A stretch of DNA of 64,000 nucleotides from Gillisella vitis (GTDB lineage: Bacteria > Pseudomonadota > Alphaproteobacteria > Rhizobiales > Rhizobiaceae): contig WPHV01000001.1 of the NCBI GenBank assembly GCA_009744235.1, positions 248,001 to 312,000 of the forward strand. Direction: 5' to 3'. The first letter of the stretch is position 1, and the number at the start of each line of letters is the position of its first letter. Under the pieces are notes generated by a model. It was given only the letters and a program-made list of their open reading frames with translations, had not been told where the DNA came from and searched no databases. Positions 1 to 8,998 of the stretch are shown here, in pieces. Made by a program: the position numbers and the translations under genes.

Positions 1-367
1 TGCCCATGTCGCGCACGCCTTCGGCGCTGATTTCGGTGATGATGCCAGAAATCGCTTCGCGGACTTTATCGTCATCCATCTGCTCGGGCATGAAGCCCTT
101 GATAATCGCCACTTCCTCACGCTCCTGGGCGGCAAGCTCGGGGCGGGCATTGTCTTCATAGATCTTGGCCGATTCCTCGCGCTGCTTCACCAGCTTGGCC
201 ATCAGCTGGAGGATGTCGTCGTCGCTGGCCTCGGCCTTGCCCTCGCCGCGATTGGCGATATCGCGGTCCTTGATGGCCGATTGCACCAGGCGGATGGTGG
301 AAAGCCGACGGCTGTCCTTGGCTTTCATCGCTTCCTTCAGCGCAGTCGTCAGATCCTCGCGTAGCAT
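1..367 (-). CDS. GatB/YqeY domain protein (partial, C-terminus beyond left edge)
   Basis: The reverse strand reads MLREDLTTALKEAMKAKD from an ATG at 365-367 and stays open to base 1. The sequence is highly charged and helical, with the later stretch KGFMPEQMDDDKVREAI. This is the pattern of YqeY-like proteins (about 150 residues), which share the helical tail domain of the GatB amidotransferase subunit and are thought to act with tRNA or amidotransferases; the exact role is unknown. About 120 residues are present, so roughly 30 are missing. It is divergent from carA, an arrangement I recall from other Rhizobiaceae. Family assignment is confident; function is not. Confidence 0.85.
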   Translation of the reverse strand, partial: MLREDLTTALKEAMKAKDSRRLSTIRLVQSAIKDRDIANRGEGKAEASDDDILQLMAKLVKQREESAKIYEDNARPELAAQEREEVAIIKGFMPEQMDDDKVREAISGIITEISAEGVRDMG

Positions 368-705
368 GTCTTCATCTCCTTGGGTGACTGTGGAGCCCCT
401 GGCCGCCGTTCAAACGGCACCGTGGCTCGCTTCAGGCGTGGTGATACCCCTCCCGGAGGCTCCGCGCAATGCGGGGGTCTTTCAAGACTTCAAGGGAAAA
501 CACCTCTTTTACCTGAGGAACAATTGACCCGGCCCACGCTTCTCGTCTATGTACCATCGCCTGCACAGACATCGACATCAGGTTCCCGCACGCGCATCCT
601 CTTGCTGCGCGAGGACCCTTGGCACAACTAGATACTGGCACATACAGATAGCCACGCGCCGCCGGTTTGCATCGGCCGGGGCAAGCGGCTGGAAAAGGAA
701 CGGAT
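368..705. promoter_or_regulatory. Divergent intergenic region, carA promoter candidate
   Basis: This 338-base stretch separates the YqeY-type gene from carA. TTGACC at 525-530, an 18-base spacer and TATGTA at 549-554 form a plausible sigma-70 type promoter reading toward carA, leaving a 5' leader of about 145 bases. A GC-rich imperfect hairpin lies near 445-480. I see no clear pyrimidine or arginine attenuator and no leader peptide I would defend. Confidence 0.35.
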
Positions 706-1926
706 ATGACCGCAACATCGCCATTGCCCACCGCAGCCTGGACAACAACCAAGCCGACAGCGCTTCTGGTTCTGGCTGACGGCACCGTCATCGAAGGTCA
801 GGGCGTCGGCGCCACCGGCGATGTTCAGGCCGAGGTGTGCTTCAACACCGCGCTGACCGGCTATGAGGAAATCCTCACCGATCCCTCCTATCTCGGCCAG
901 ATCGTTACCTTCACCTTTCCCCATATCGGCAATGTCGGCACCAATGAGGAAGATATTGAAGACCTGACGCCCGCCGCCCGCCACGGCGCAGTCGGGGTGA
1001 TCTTCAAGGCCGACATTACCGAACCATCCAATTTCCGCGCCACCAAGCATCTTGATGCCTGGCTGAAGGCGCGCGGCATGATCGGCCTGTCCGGCGTCGA
1101 TACGCGGGCGCTGACCGCCTGGATTCGCGAAAACGGTGCGCCGAACGCGGTCATCGCCCATGACCCGAACGGCAATTTCGACATCGAGGCGCTGAAGGCC
1201 AAGGCTAAGGCCTGGAGCGGGCTGGAAGGTCTTGATCTTGCCAAGGTCGCCTCCTCCGGCCAGTCCTCGACATGGGGTGAAAAGCCATGGGTGTGGAACG
1301 AAGGCTTTTCGGAGCTGGCTGACAAGGATGCCGATTATCACGTCGTCTGCGTGGATTTTGGCGTGAAGCGCAATATCCTGCGGCTGTTTACCGGCCTGAA
1401 ATGCAAGGTCACGGTCGTGCCTGCCAATACCAGCGCCGAAGATATTCTGGCCTTGTCGCCGGATGGCATTTTCCTCTCCAATGGCCCCGGCGATCCGGCT
1501 GCAACCGGTGAATACGCCGTGCCGGTCATCAAGGAATTGATCAACACCGATATCCCGCTGTTCGGTATTTGCCTTGGCCATCAGATGCTGGGTTTGGCGC
1601 TGGGCGCCAAGACAGAAAAGATGCATCAGGGCCATCACGGCGCCAACCATCCGGTCAAGGATTTCACCACCGGCAAGGTGGAGATCGTCTCGATGAACCA
1701 CGGCTTCGCGGTGGATTCGAAGTCCCTGCCGGAAGGCGTTGAAGAGACTCATATTTCGCTGTTTGACAACACCAATTGCGGCCTGCGCCTGACCGGCAAG
1801 CCGGTGTTTTCCGTCCAGCACCACCCGGAAGCCTCGCCCGGCCCGCAAGACAGCCACTATCTGTTCCGCCGCTTCATCAACATGGTACGCGAGAAGAAGG
1901 GCGAACCGGCTTTGGCCGAGCGCTGA
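706..1926 (+). CDS. carA: Carbamoyl-phosphate synthase, small (glutaminase) subunit
   Basis: CarA hydrolyses glutamine and passes ammonia to CarB to make carbamoyl phosphate for arginine and pyrimidine synthesis. The protein has 406 residues. The N-terminal CPSase small-chain domain is followed by a class I glutamine amidotransferase domain with the nucleophile motif GICLGHQ (Cys about 289) and the partner motif QHHPEASPGP (His about 373, Glu about 375). The ATG at 706 is preferred over an in-frame upstream start at 667 because a GGAAAAGGAA ribosome site lies just before it and homologues begin near here. carB is about 7 kb downstream on the same strand, so the subunits are not in one operon. 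The gene ends in a strong hairpin. Confidence 0.97.
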   Translation: MTATSPLPTAAWTTTKPTALLVLADGTVIEGQGVGATGDVQAEVCFNTALTGYEEILTDPSYLGQIVTFTFPHIGNVGTNEEDIEDLTPAARHGAVGVIFKADITEPSNFRATKHLDAWLKARGMIGLSGVDTRALTAWIRENGAPNAVIAHDPNGNFDIEALKAKAKAWSGLEGLDLAKVASSGQSSTWGEKPWVWNEGFSELADKDADYHVVCVDFGVKRNILRLFTGLKCKVTVVPANTSAEDILALSPDGIFLSNGPGDPAATGEYAVPVIKELINTDIPLFGICLGHQMLGLALGAKTEKMHQGHHGANHPVKDFTTGKVEIVSMNHGFAVDSKSLPEGVEETHISLFDNTNCGLRLTGKPVFSVQHHPEASPGPQDSHYLFRRFINMVREKKGEPALAER

Positions 1927-1953
1927 ACCACAGATTATAGCCCATAAAAAAAC

Positions 1954-1983
1954 ATAAGCCGACCAATCACTTGGTCGGCTTAT
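1954..1983. terminator. Bidirectional terminator between carA and the MATE gene
   Basis: A perfect 13-base stem (ATAAGCCGACCAA / TTGGTCGGCTTAT) has a 4-base loop. On the minus strand it is followed by G and seven T residues, an excellent terminator for the MATE gene. On the plus strand the T-tract is weaker (TTTGATT), but it sits just after carA. Confidence 0.85.
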
Positions 1984-2024
1984 TTGATTCTCATGCAGAA
2001 CCTTATAATACGGGTAGAACAGCT

Positions 2025-3422
2025 TTACCGGCTCATCATCCGCATTTCGTGGCGAAGCCGTAGCCAGAACCGCAGCCCCATCATGACAGCGGCGCTGGAA
2101 AGCCCGATCAGGAAACCAAACCAGACGCCAAGACCGCCCATACCTAAGGGAAAAGCCATGAACCAGGCCAGGCCGAAACCAATTGGCCAATAGGAAATCA
2201 GCGCCAGGATCATCGGCACGCTGGCATCCTTCAGGCCACGCAGCAGCCCGGTAGCAACCGCCTGCATGCCATCGACCAGCTGGAAAATACCGGCGACCAC
2301 CACCAGCGGCGCTGCATAATCCAGCACCGCCGCCGCATCGCCCCGACCCCGGTCGAGGAACATTCCACTCAATTCGTTGGAAAAAAAGAAGAACAGCAAC
2401 CCGCCGATCACCGAGATCAGGGCTGCCATGCAGACAACCGTGATGGAGGCCCGTACCACATCGGTAAAATCGCCGCGTCCATGGGCAACGCCGATCCGCA
2501 CGGTGGCGGCCTGCGCCAGCCCCAGCGGGATCATGAAGGCGATGGAGGCCAATTGCAGGGCAATGCCATGCGCGGCCAGCTCAATCGTGCCAATGCTGCC
2601 CATCAGCAGGGAGGCAGCCGTAAACAGGCTGACTTCAGCCAGCACCGTCACGCCAATCGGCAGGCCAAGCTTGATCACATCGCGCAGCGCATCCCAATCG
2701 GGCCGCCAGAAGCGCACGAACAATTCGTATTTCCGGGTGACGCTGTTGAAGTGCAGATAGAGACCCATGACGATCATGGCGAAGACATTGACCGAAACCG
2801 CCACCCAGGCAGCCCCCAGAATGCCAAAAGCCGGAAAGCCGAAATGGCCCAGCACAATGCAGTAAGCCAGGGCGGCATTCAGCAGCAAGGTGGCGATGGT
2901 GATATAGAGGACGATCTGCGCCCGCCCGATGGCGCTGACCAACGCCCGCATCACCGCAAACATCAACGCGACAGGCAGGCTCAGCCACATGATGCGGATA
3001 TAGCTCGAGGCGAGCTCAACCACCTGCGGCACCTGCCCCAGGGCCAGCAGCACATCACGCGAGTAATGGAAGAGCGGCCAGGTCACCACGCTATAGGCGA
3101 GCGATACCCACAGCCCCATGCGAATGGAGCGGCGTGCCAGGCGCACATCGCCCTTGCCATAGGCATTGGCCACCATCGGCATAACTGCGATGGAAAAGCC
3201 GGAACCGAAAATAAACACTGTGAAGAAAAACTGCCCAGCCAGCACCAAAGCCGCCAGCGATTCGGCTCCCAGACGGCCGACAATCACCACATCGGTCGTG
3301 TGAATTGCCAGCTGCGCCAATTGCGCACCAGCCAGGGGAATGCCCAGCGCCAGCGTGGCGCGAACATGGCTAAGCCAGCTTTCAATAGGCGCGCTAAGGC
3401 GCTGGGACGAGGCATAAGTCAT
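2025..3422 (-). CDS. MATE family multidrug/organic-cation efflux transporter (NorM-like)
   Basis: The 465-residue product has about twelve hydrophobic segments in two similar halves, as in the MATE exporters that extrude cationic drugs or toxic organics in exchange for Na+ or H+. Typical stretches include LGIPLAGAQLAQLAIHTTDV near the N-terminus and GLPIGVTVLAEVSLFTAASL at the start of the second half. Length fits the family. I chose the ATG at 3420-3422, preceded by GGAAG, rather than an upstream in-frame ATG that would add 50 polar residues unlike the family. It stands alone, convergent with carA. The substrate cannot be told from sequence. Confidence 0.9.
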   Translation of the reverse strand: MTYASSQRLSAPIESWLSHVRATLALGIPLAGAQLAQLAIHTTDVVIVGRLGAESLAALVLAGQFFFTVFIFGSGFSIAVMPMVANAYGKGDVRLARRSIRMGLWVSLAYSVVTWPLFHYSRDVLLALGQVPQVVELASSYIRIMWLSLPVALMFAVMRALVSAIGRAQIVLYITIATLLLNAALAYCIVLGHFGFPAFGILGAAWVAVSVNVFAMIVMGLYLHFNSVTRKYELFVRFWRPDWDALRDVIKLGLPIGVTVLAEVSLFTAASLLMGSIGTIELAAHGIALQLASIAFMIPLGLAQAATVRIGVAHGRGDFTDVVRASITVVCMAALISVIGGLLFFFFSNELSGMFLDRGRGDAAAVLDYAAPLVVVAGIFQLVDGMQAVATGLLRGLKDASVPMILALISYWPIGFGLAWFMAFPLGMGGLGVWFGFLIGLSSAAVMMGLRFWLRLRHEMRMMSR

Positions 3423-3663
3423 GAGAACTTCCAAAACGAAAAAAAGCCGCTTCCAGTCATGCTGGACGAGCGGCGGGATTTCAGCATCGTATACCGGACA
3501 TGGCGCATACAGGTCAGCTGCTATGCATATTCTCTTCTCAACCGCTGAGCTGTGTGAGGAAATAATATGCAATTGCCTCGGTACGTCAAAGCCGTGACGT
3601 TTTCAAGACACAAGCAGATGCTTCAGAAAAACTCATCGTCTCATCACGGTTGTTGATGAGCGA

Positions 3664-4566
3664 TCAACCGGGATCGCCATGCTGGCGGATATAATCGATA
3701 AAGACCCGCAGGGGCACGGGCATGTGGCGACGGCTGTGATAATAGAGGAAGGGACCGGAAAACTCATCCTCCCAATCGGTCAGTACCCGCTCCAGCCGTC
3801 CGGCATTCAAATCCTCGATCATGAAGTCCTCGAATGTGCGCATCATGCCAAGCCCAGCCCGCACGGCGGCCAGTTCCAGATCGACCGTTTCGGCGATCAG
3901 CCGGGGTGGCGGGGAGACATTGATCGCCTCGCCCTCACGCTCGAAATGCCAGTCATTCACCCGGCCACTGTTGAAACGATGTAGAATGGAGCGGTGATGG
4001 ATCAGGTCGCGCGGATGATCCGGTCTGCCATACTGCGCAAGATAAGACGGGGCTGCCACGCAGACATAGCGCTGGCGGCGCGGACCGATAGGAACCGCGA
4101 TCATATCCTGATGCAGCGCCTCTTCATAGCGAATGCCAGCATCGCAGCCTTCAGCCAGCACGTCGATCAAAGCATCATTGACCATCACCTCCAGCAGGAT
4201 ATCCGGATAGGCGGCCAGAAAGCCGTTGACAACTGGCGGCAGCACACACCGGGCGACAATGCCCGGCACATTGAGCCGCAATCGCCCGAAGGGTCGCTCG
4301 CGAAACTGATTGATATCGTCAAGTGCCAGTTCAATATCCGCCAGCGTCGGCGATAACCGTTCCAACAACCGCGCTCCGGCATCGGTCAGGGTCACGCTGC
4401 GGGTGGTGCGATTCAGCAGCCGCACGCCAACCCGCGCCTCCAGCCGCCGCATCGCCTCGCTCAATGACGAGGCCGAAACACCGCGCAACTTTCCGGCTGC
4501 GCGGAAGTTTCTCAACCGGGCAATGGTGGCGAAGGCATCGAGATCGGCAAGCGGTAGATCACTCAT
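3664..4566 (-). CDS. LysR family transcriptional regulator
   Basis: The 300-residue protein starts MSDLPLADLDAFATIARLRN. An N-terminal winged helix carries the LysR recognition pattern (SASSLSEAMRRLEARVGVRL, then LLNRTTRSVTLTDAG), followed by a periplasmic-binding-protein-like effector domain. It is divergent from an aldo/keto reductase with a 103-base gap, the usual layout when a LysR protein controls its neighbour. The inducer is unknown. The in-frame ATG 24 bases upstream is less likely because homologues start at the chosen Met. Confidence 0.9.
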   Translation of the reverse strand: MSDLPLADLDAFATIARLRNFRAAGKLRGVSASSLSEAMRRLEARVGVRLLNRTTRSVTLTDAGARLLERLSPTLADIELALDDINQFRERPFGRLRLNVPGIVARCVLPPVVNGFLAAYPDILLEVMVNDALIDVLAEGCDAGIRYEEALHQDMIAVPIGPRRQRYVCVAAPSYLAQYGRPDHPRDLIHHRSILHRFNSGRVNDWHFEREGEAINVSPPPRLIAETVDLELAAVRAGLGMMRTFEDFMIEDLNAGRLERVLTDWEDEFSGPFLYYHSRRHMPVPLRVFIDYIRQHGDPG

Positions 4567-4572
4567 TGTGCA

Positions 4573-4597
4573 TAATTCCAAACAACACATGCGGAAT
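4573..4597. promoter_or_regulatory. Candidate operator between LysR gene and aldo/keto reductase
   Basis: ATTCC and GGAAT arms separated by 13 bases lie in the divergent intergenic region. LysR-type operators are loose dyads of this scale, so this is a candidate only. No strong -35/-10 pair is obvious for either gene. Confidence 0.2.
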
Positions 4598-4669
4598 AAA
4601 CAGGATTATCGCACAAAGCCAAACAGCGTAAACCTGGTTTCAGACAGACAGCAGAAAAGGAAACTGGAT

Positions 4670-5659
<990 letters not shown>

Positions 5660-5665
5660 CCGCCA

Positions 5666-6562
5666 TCAGATCGGGCCGGAAAAGGTGTCGCAGGCATCCA
5701 TCCGGCCCTGGTCATAGCCTTTCTTGAACCATTTCATCCGCTGTGCGGCGGAGCCATGGTTGAAGCTCTCAGGCACGACATAGCCCTGGGACCGCTTTTG
5801 AATCGTATCGTCGCCAATCTGCTGAGCTGCATTCATCGCTTCCTGAAGATCGCCTGCCGAGAGCAATCCCTGCTGATCGGCCTTCCGGCCCCAGATCCCG
5901 GCAAAGCAATCAGCCTGCAATTCGACGCGGACCGACATCCGATTGGCGTCGGCGGCACTCATCGAGCTGCGCATCTGGTTGAATTTCGGCAGGATGCCGG
6001 TCAGGTTCTGGACGTGGTGGCCGACTTCATGAGCGATCACATAGGCCTGGGCAAAATCGCCGGAGGCCTGGAACCGCTTGGATAGCTCCGTGAAAAACGC
6101 GGTATCGAGATAGATACGGCGATCTCCAGGGCAGTAGAAAGGCCCGGTCGCCGCAGAGGCAGCGCCACAGGCAGAGGGATATTGACCGGAAAACAGCCGC
6201 AGCTTTGGCATTTCATAGGTTGCGTCGCGCTCTTGAAATGCGGTGGTCCAGACATCCTCGGTAGACGCCAGCACTCGGCTCACGAATACTTTCATGTCCG
6301 CCTGTTCTGGCGTGTCACTGACCTGCTGCTGCGAAGAAGATGGCGCGGACCCACTGCCCTCCTCCAGCAATTGCAACATATCGATGCCCATCAGGCGAAG
6401 ACCGAAATAGATCAGCACCAGAATGATGATGGTGGAAAAACTCAAACCCCGCCCGCGGCCGCCAATCGGCAGCCGGATGCCGCGCCGGCCAAAGCCGCCG
6501 CCGCCTGATGCACCCCTGACATCCTCGAGATTTTCGGACTGACGACGCCCATCCAGTTCCAT
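5666..6562 (-). CDS. Neutral zinc metallopeptidase (YpfJ family)
   Basis: The 298-residue protein has a polar Gly-rich N-terminus, one transmembrane segment (LSFSTIIILVLIYFGLRLMG, roughly residues 38-57), a Ser/Gln linker and then a peptidase domain with the zinc motif HEVGHHVQ. The later stretch VELQADCFAGIWG supplies the third ligand region. This is the COG2321/YpfJ family of inner-membrane-anchored putative metalloproteases, whose substrates are unknown. ATG at 6560-6562 is chosen because homologues start M-x-L-x-GRR here. It lies downstream of the GST gene but after that gene's terminator, so it probably has its own promoter. Confidence 0.9.
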   Translation of the reverse strand: MELDGRRQSENLEDVRGASGGGGFGRRGIRLPIGGRGRGLSFSTIIILVLIYFGLRLMGIDMLQLLEEGSGSAPSSSQQQVSDTPEQADMKVFVSRVLASTEDVWTTAFQERDATYEMPKLRLFSGQYPSACGAASAATGPFYCPGDRRIYLDTAFFTELSKRFQASGDFAQAYVIAHEVGHHVQNLTGILPKFNQMRSSMSAADANRMSVRVELQADCFAGIWGRKADQQGLLSAGDLQEAMNAAQQIGDDTIQKRSQGYVVPESFNHGSAAQRMKWFKKGYDQGRMDACDTFSGPI

Positions 6563-6604
6563 CGGTTCTCTCCCCGGCCGCATTGCAGAACGCCCATGTT
6601 CAGC

Positions 6605-6638
6605 AAAAACTGCCGCCGTGCAACAGCAACGGCGGCAG
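6605..6638 (-). terminator. Rho-independent terminator downstream of the GST gene
   Basis: A perfect 10-base stem (CTGCCGCCGT / ACGGCGGCAG, 6610-6619 with 6629-6638) with a 9-base loop is followed on the minus strand by TTTTT. It ends transcription from the GST gene before the metallopeptidase. Confidence 0.8.
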
Positions 6639-6650
6639 GCTGGTAACGGC

Positions 6651-6704
6651 TTGAGCCCAACAGTGTTCCAAACACTCTTAAGCCCAACAGTGTTCCAAAC
6701 ACTG
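6651..6704. repeat. Two tandem 27-base repeats, each with an inner dyad
   Basis: Units 6651-6677 and 6678-6704 differ at only two positions. Each contains AGTGTT-CCA-AACACT, a 6-base dyad around a 3-base centre. They lie between the GST stop codon and its terminator. Their role is unknown. Confidence 0.75.
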
Positions 6705-6723
6705 GGTTTGAAGAAAAAGGCGG

Positions 6724-7407
6724 TCAGGTCTTGGAGAACATATAAGCTCCGCCGCGTTGCAGGGCGCGCTGATAGGCCGGCCTGGCGCGGATTGTGGAAA
6801 GATAGGAACGAAGGATGGTAACATCGCCCGTATCGCCGGAAATCGACAGCACCGATTCCACCGGGAAGCTCATGGCGATATCGGCGGCGGTAAAGTCCGT
6901 CCCGGCAAAAAAGCCGTCCTTGCGCAATTCCGCCTGCCAGAAGGCCAGATGCTCAGCGATCTGCGGATCGATCATCTTGCCGCAAACGCCATCGGAAATC
7001 CGCTTAGCCACTCCGCGCAATAGAAACGGCATCTGCTTGGACAACCGGGAGAATACCAGCTTCAAGATCAGAAGGGGCATGGCCGAGCCTTCGGCATAAT
7101 GCAGCCAGTAACGGTAACGCAGGAAAGCGTCGCTGCCCGGTGCCGGACGCAAAACCATCTTGCCATTGGTATCGGCGCCATAGGTGTCGATCAGATATTC
7201 GATAATGGCGCCGCTTTCGGCGAAGATCCGGCCATTGTCTTCGATGACAGGCGATTTCCCCAGCGGATGCACGGCCTTCAATGCCGCCGGTGCATGCATA
7301 TCGGCGCCGCGCTTGTAGGTTTTCACCTCATAAGACAATCCCAGCTCTTCCAGCAGCCAGAGAATGCGGTGCGCCCTGGAATGCTCCAGATAATGGACGG
7401 TAATCAT
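6724..7407 (-). CDS. Glutathione S-transferase family protein
   Basis: The 227-residue protein starts MITVHYLEHSRAHRILWLLE, the thioredoxin-fold N-terminal domain of bacterial/fungal-type GSTs, with the glutathione-binding stretch SPVIEDNGRIFAESGAIIEY. An all-helical C-terminal domain includes FTAADIAMSFP. It likely conjugates or reduces electrophiles or peroxides with glutathione in the cytoplasm. The start follows AGGAGACCTGCCC. It is a single gene with its own terminator; the substrate is unknown. Confidence 0.92.
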   Translation of the reverse strand: MITVHYLEHSRAHRILWLLEELGLSYEVKTYKRGADMHAPAALKAVHPLGKSPVIEDNGRIFAESGAIIEYLIDTYGADTNGKMVLRPAPGSDAFLRYRYWLHYAEGSAMPLLILKLVFSRLSKQMPFLLRGVAKRISDGVCGKMIDPQIAEHLAFWQAELRKDGFFAGTDFTAADIAMSFPVESVLSISGDTGDVTILRSYLSTIRARPAYQRALQRGGAYMFSKT

Positions 7408-7456
7408 GGGCAGGTCTCCTGGCTTATATCGGTTGCCTGGGCAAATAGGCCGTAGC

Positions 7457-7530
7457 CAGAGCATTTCCAGGAAAAGTGTGAAACGGTTTTACATGCGCAA
7501 ACGCGATGGATTAAAAAATGTCTCATGAAA
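7457..7530. repeat. Rhizobial intergenic palindromic element (RIME-like)
   Basis: GAGCATTTCCAGGAAAAGTG followed by TGAAACGGTTTT recurs at 50449-50500 and, diverged, at about 52153-52207. This is the sequence style of the rhizobial intergenic mosaic elements. The rest of the 7408-7983 gap (576 bases) holds no gene I can defend, only a possible 13-codon reading frame at 7847-7888. Confidence 0.6.
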
Positions 7531-7983
7531 ATACCTTGGATTTTTAAAATCTGCTGTCATGCCCCTGGCATGTGCCAGGGCCGGCCCCAGGCATCTGCCA
7601 GAACCAGCAAGGAACATGACGAAAATCAGGCTGCACGCCTTGCCATGGCAAGTCGATAGCCAATTTTGCAACCCTGACAGAGCGTTAAAAAATGCACTTC
7701 GCCTTGATGGCGCCATTAAAGAGAGGCAGCCAGGAGAAATGGTCGAGGACGGCGTCGGTTTCCCATAAATTCCCGTAGGATCAAATAGTTAAACAATCAC
7801 CTCGTGGAGAATTTCCAAAAAAATCCGAGACCAGAGGAGCATAGAGATGTCGCAAAACGGCGGCAGACTCTGTTTGCGAAAAGCATAAAAACCCCATGGC
7901 ATCGATCTGGAAAAGCCAACAGGGTTTCAGATACCTGCGACGCGAAAACGATACAACATCGTATTGCTTAACCGTCGCTTTTT

Positions 7984-8709
7984 TTAGTCGATATGACCCT
8001 GCAATACGATCAGTTCTTCGAAATGCTTCATATCGTTAAAGGCACAGAAAGCCGGAGGATCAAGAGCGATATCCTCAAATTGCTCCAGAAACTCTTCTCG
8101 CGCCATCTCCAGCATGGCCTGCCACTGAAAAAGGGCCGCCTCTGAAAATGGCCTGATGACATAGGCAAAGGTGATATGAAACTCGTAAGTCTCATGGTCG
8201 GGATGGCGATAGCCGAGCAGATCCGCCAGCCTGTCGCGCCACTGCGCCAAGGCCCGGCGATCCGCCTCACCCACTGGCTCCAACCGAAGCCCCGTCGGTA
8301 GCATCCGGGCAATCTTCATGCGAAAATCCGGCCCGGGCGTAAAATGCATCAGCCTTTGCGCGAGGATTTCCGTCATGTCGTCGATTGGCGCATCCAGCGG
8401 CAGATCCTTTGGCCAGAAACCGGCGGTGCGGCGATGTTCGATAATGCCTTGAAACAGGGTCATATGCAGGCTGGAGGCAGGGGTAACGGCCAGATGGTCA
8501 GCCTCCGGCATTTGCTTATAGCGCTCCTGCAAGGCGACAATCGCCTTCTGGCTTTCACTTCCCGGGCGAAGATGGCAGACAATCGTGTTGCCCGGTTCGG
8601 GTAGGAAATTACCTTCCGCATCGAAACGGATGCCGAGACGTTTCGATGGCCCGGAGCGGCCGGCCGCAGAGAAACGGATGAGGTCGGACGACAGTTGCGT
8701 CTGCGGCAT
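7984..8709 (-). CDS. DUF1868 protein, 2H-phosphoesterase-like
   Basis: The 241-residue product contains two His-x-Thr motifs, SLHMTLFQG and EFHITFAYV, about 110 residues apart. These are the paired catalytic motifs of the 2H phosphoesterase fold, which opens cyclic phosphodiester or 2',5'-linked substrates. The opening GIRFDAEGNFLPEPGNTIVCH also matches DUF1868. A role in cyclic nucleotide or RNA-end chemistry is inference. I chose the Met at 8707-8709 because AAGGAG is 9 bases upstream of it and too close to the Met three codons earlier. Confidence 0.8.
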   Translation of the reverse strand: MPQTQLSSDLIRFSAAGRSGPSKRLGIRFDAEGNFLPEPGNTIVCHLRPGSESQKAIVALQERYKQMPEADHLAVTPASSLHMTLFQGIIEHRRTAGFWPKDLPLDAPIDDMTEILAQRLMHFTPGPDFRMKIARMLPTGLRLEPVGEADRRALAQWRDRLADLLGYRHPDHETYEFHITFAYVIRPFSEAALFQWQAMLEMAREEFLEQFEDIALDPPAFCAFNDMKHFEELIVLQGHID

Positions 8710-8998
8710 GAGGGCCATCTCCTTTGAAACCGAACAGGTTTCCTACAGCGTCTGCGCAAATGGCATGTGACAAAACGGTCCATTTCTCACTGTAATGTCC
8801 CAGGGGAAATTGCAGGACCACATCCCCGCCGCGCCTGCCCTTCACTTATCCGTAGAAAAAGCGAAAACGGGGGTTCCGCTGATCGCCACAATTCCCTATA
8901 AGCCGCTTCTAGCCTGAAATACCATGGATCTGCGCCCGACCGGTGATGCCCCTCACCTTGGCCGGTTTTTCGCGCAGGTGAAGAGATCGGATAGAGAC

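Noticed and set aside
628..2190. A 520-codon open frame antisense to carA
   Set aside because: It mirrors the carA frame and crosses the bidirectional terminator; composition is that of an antisense codon-bias shadow and no domain is present.
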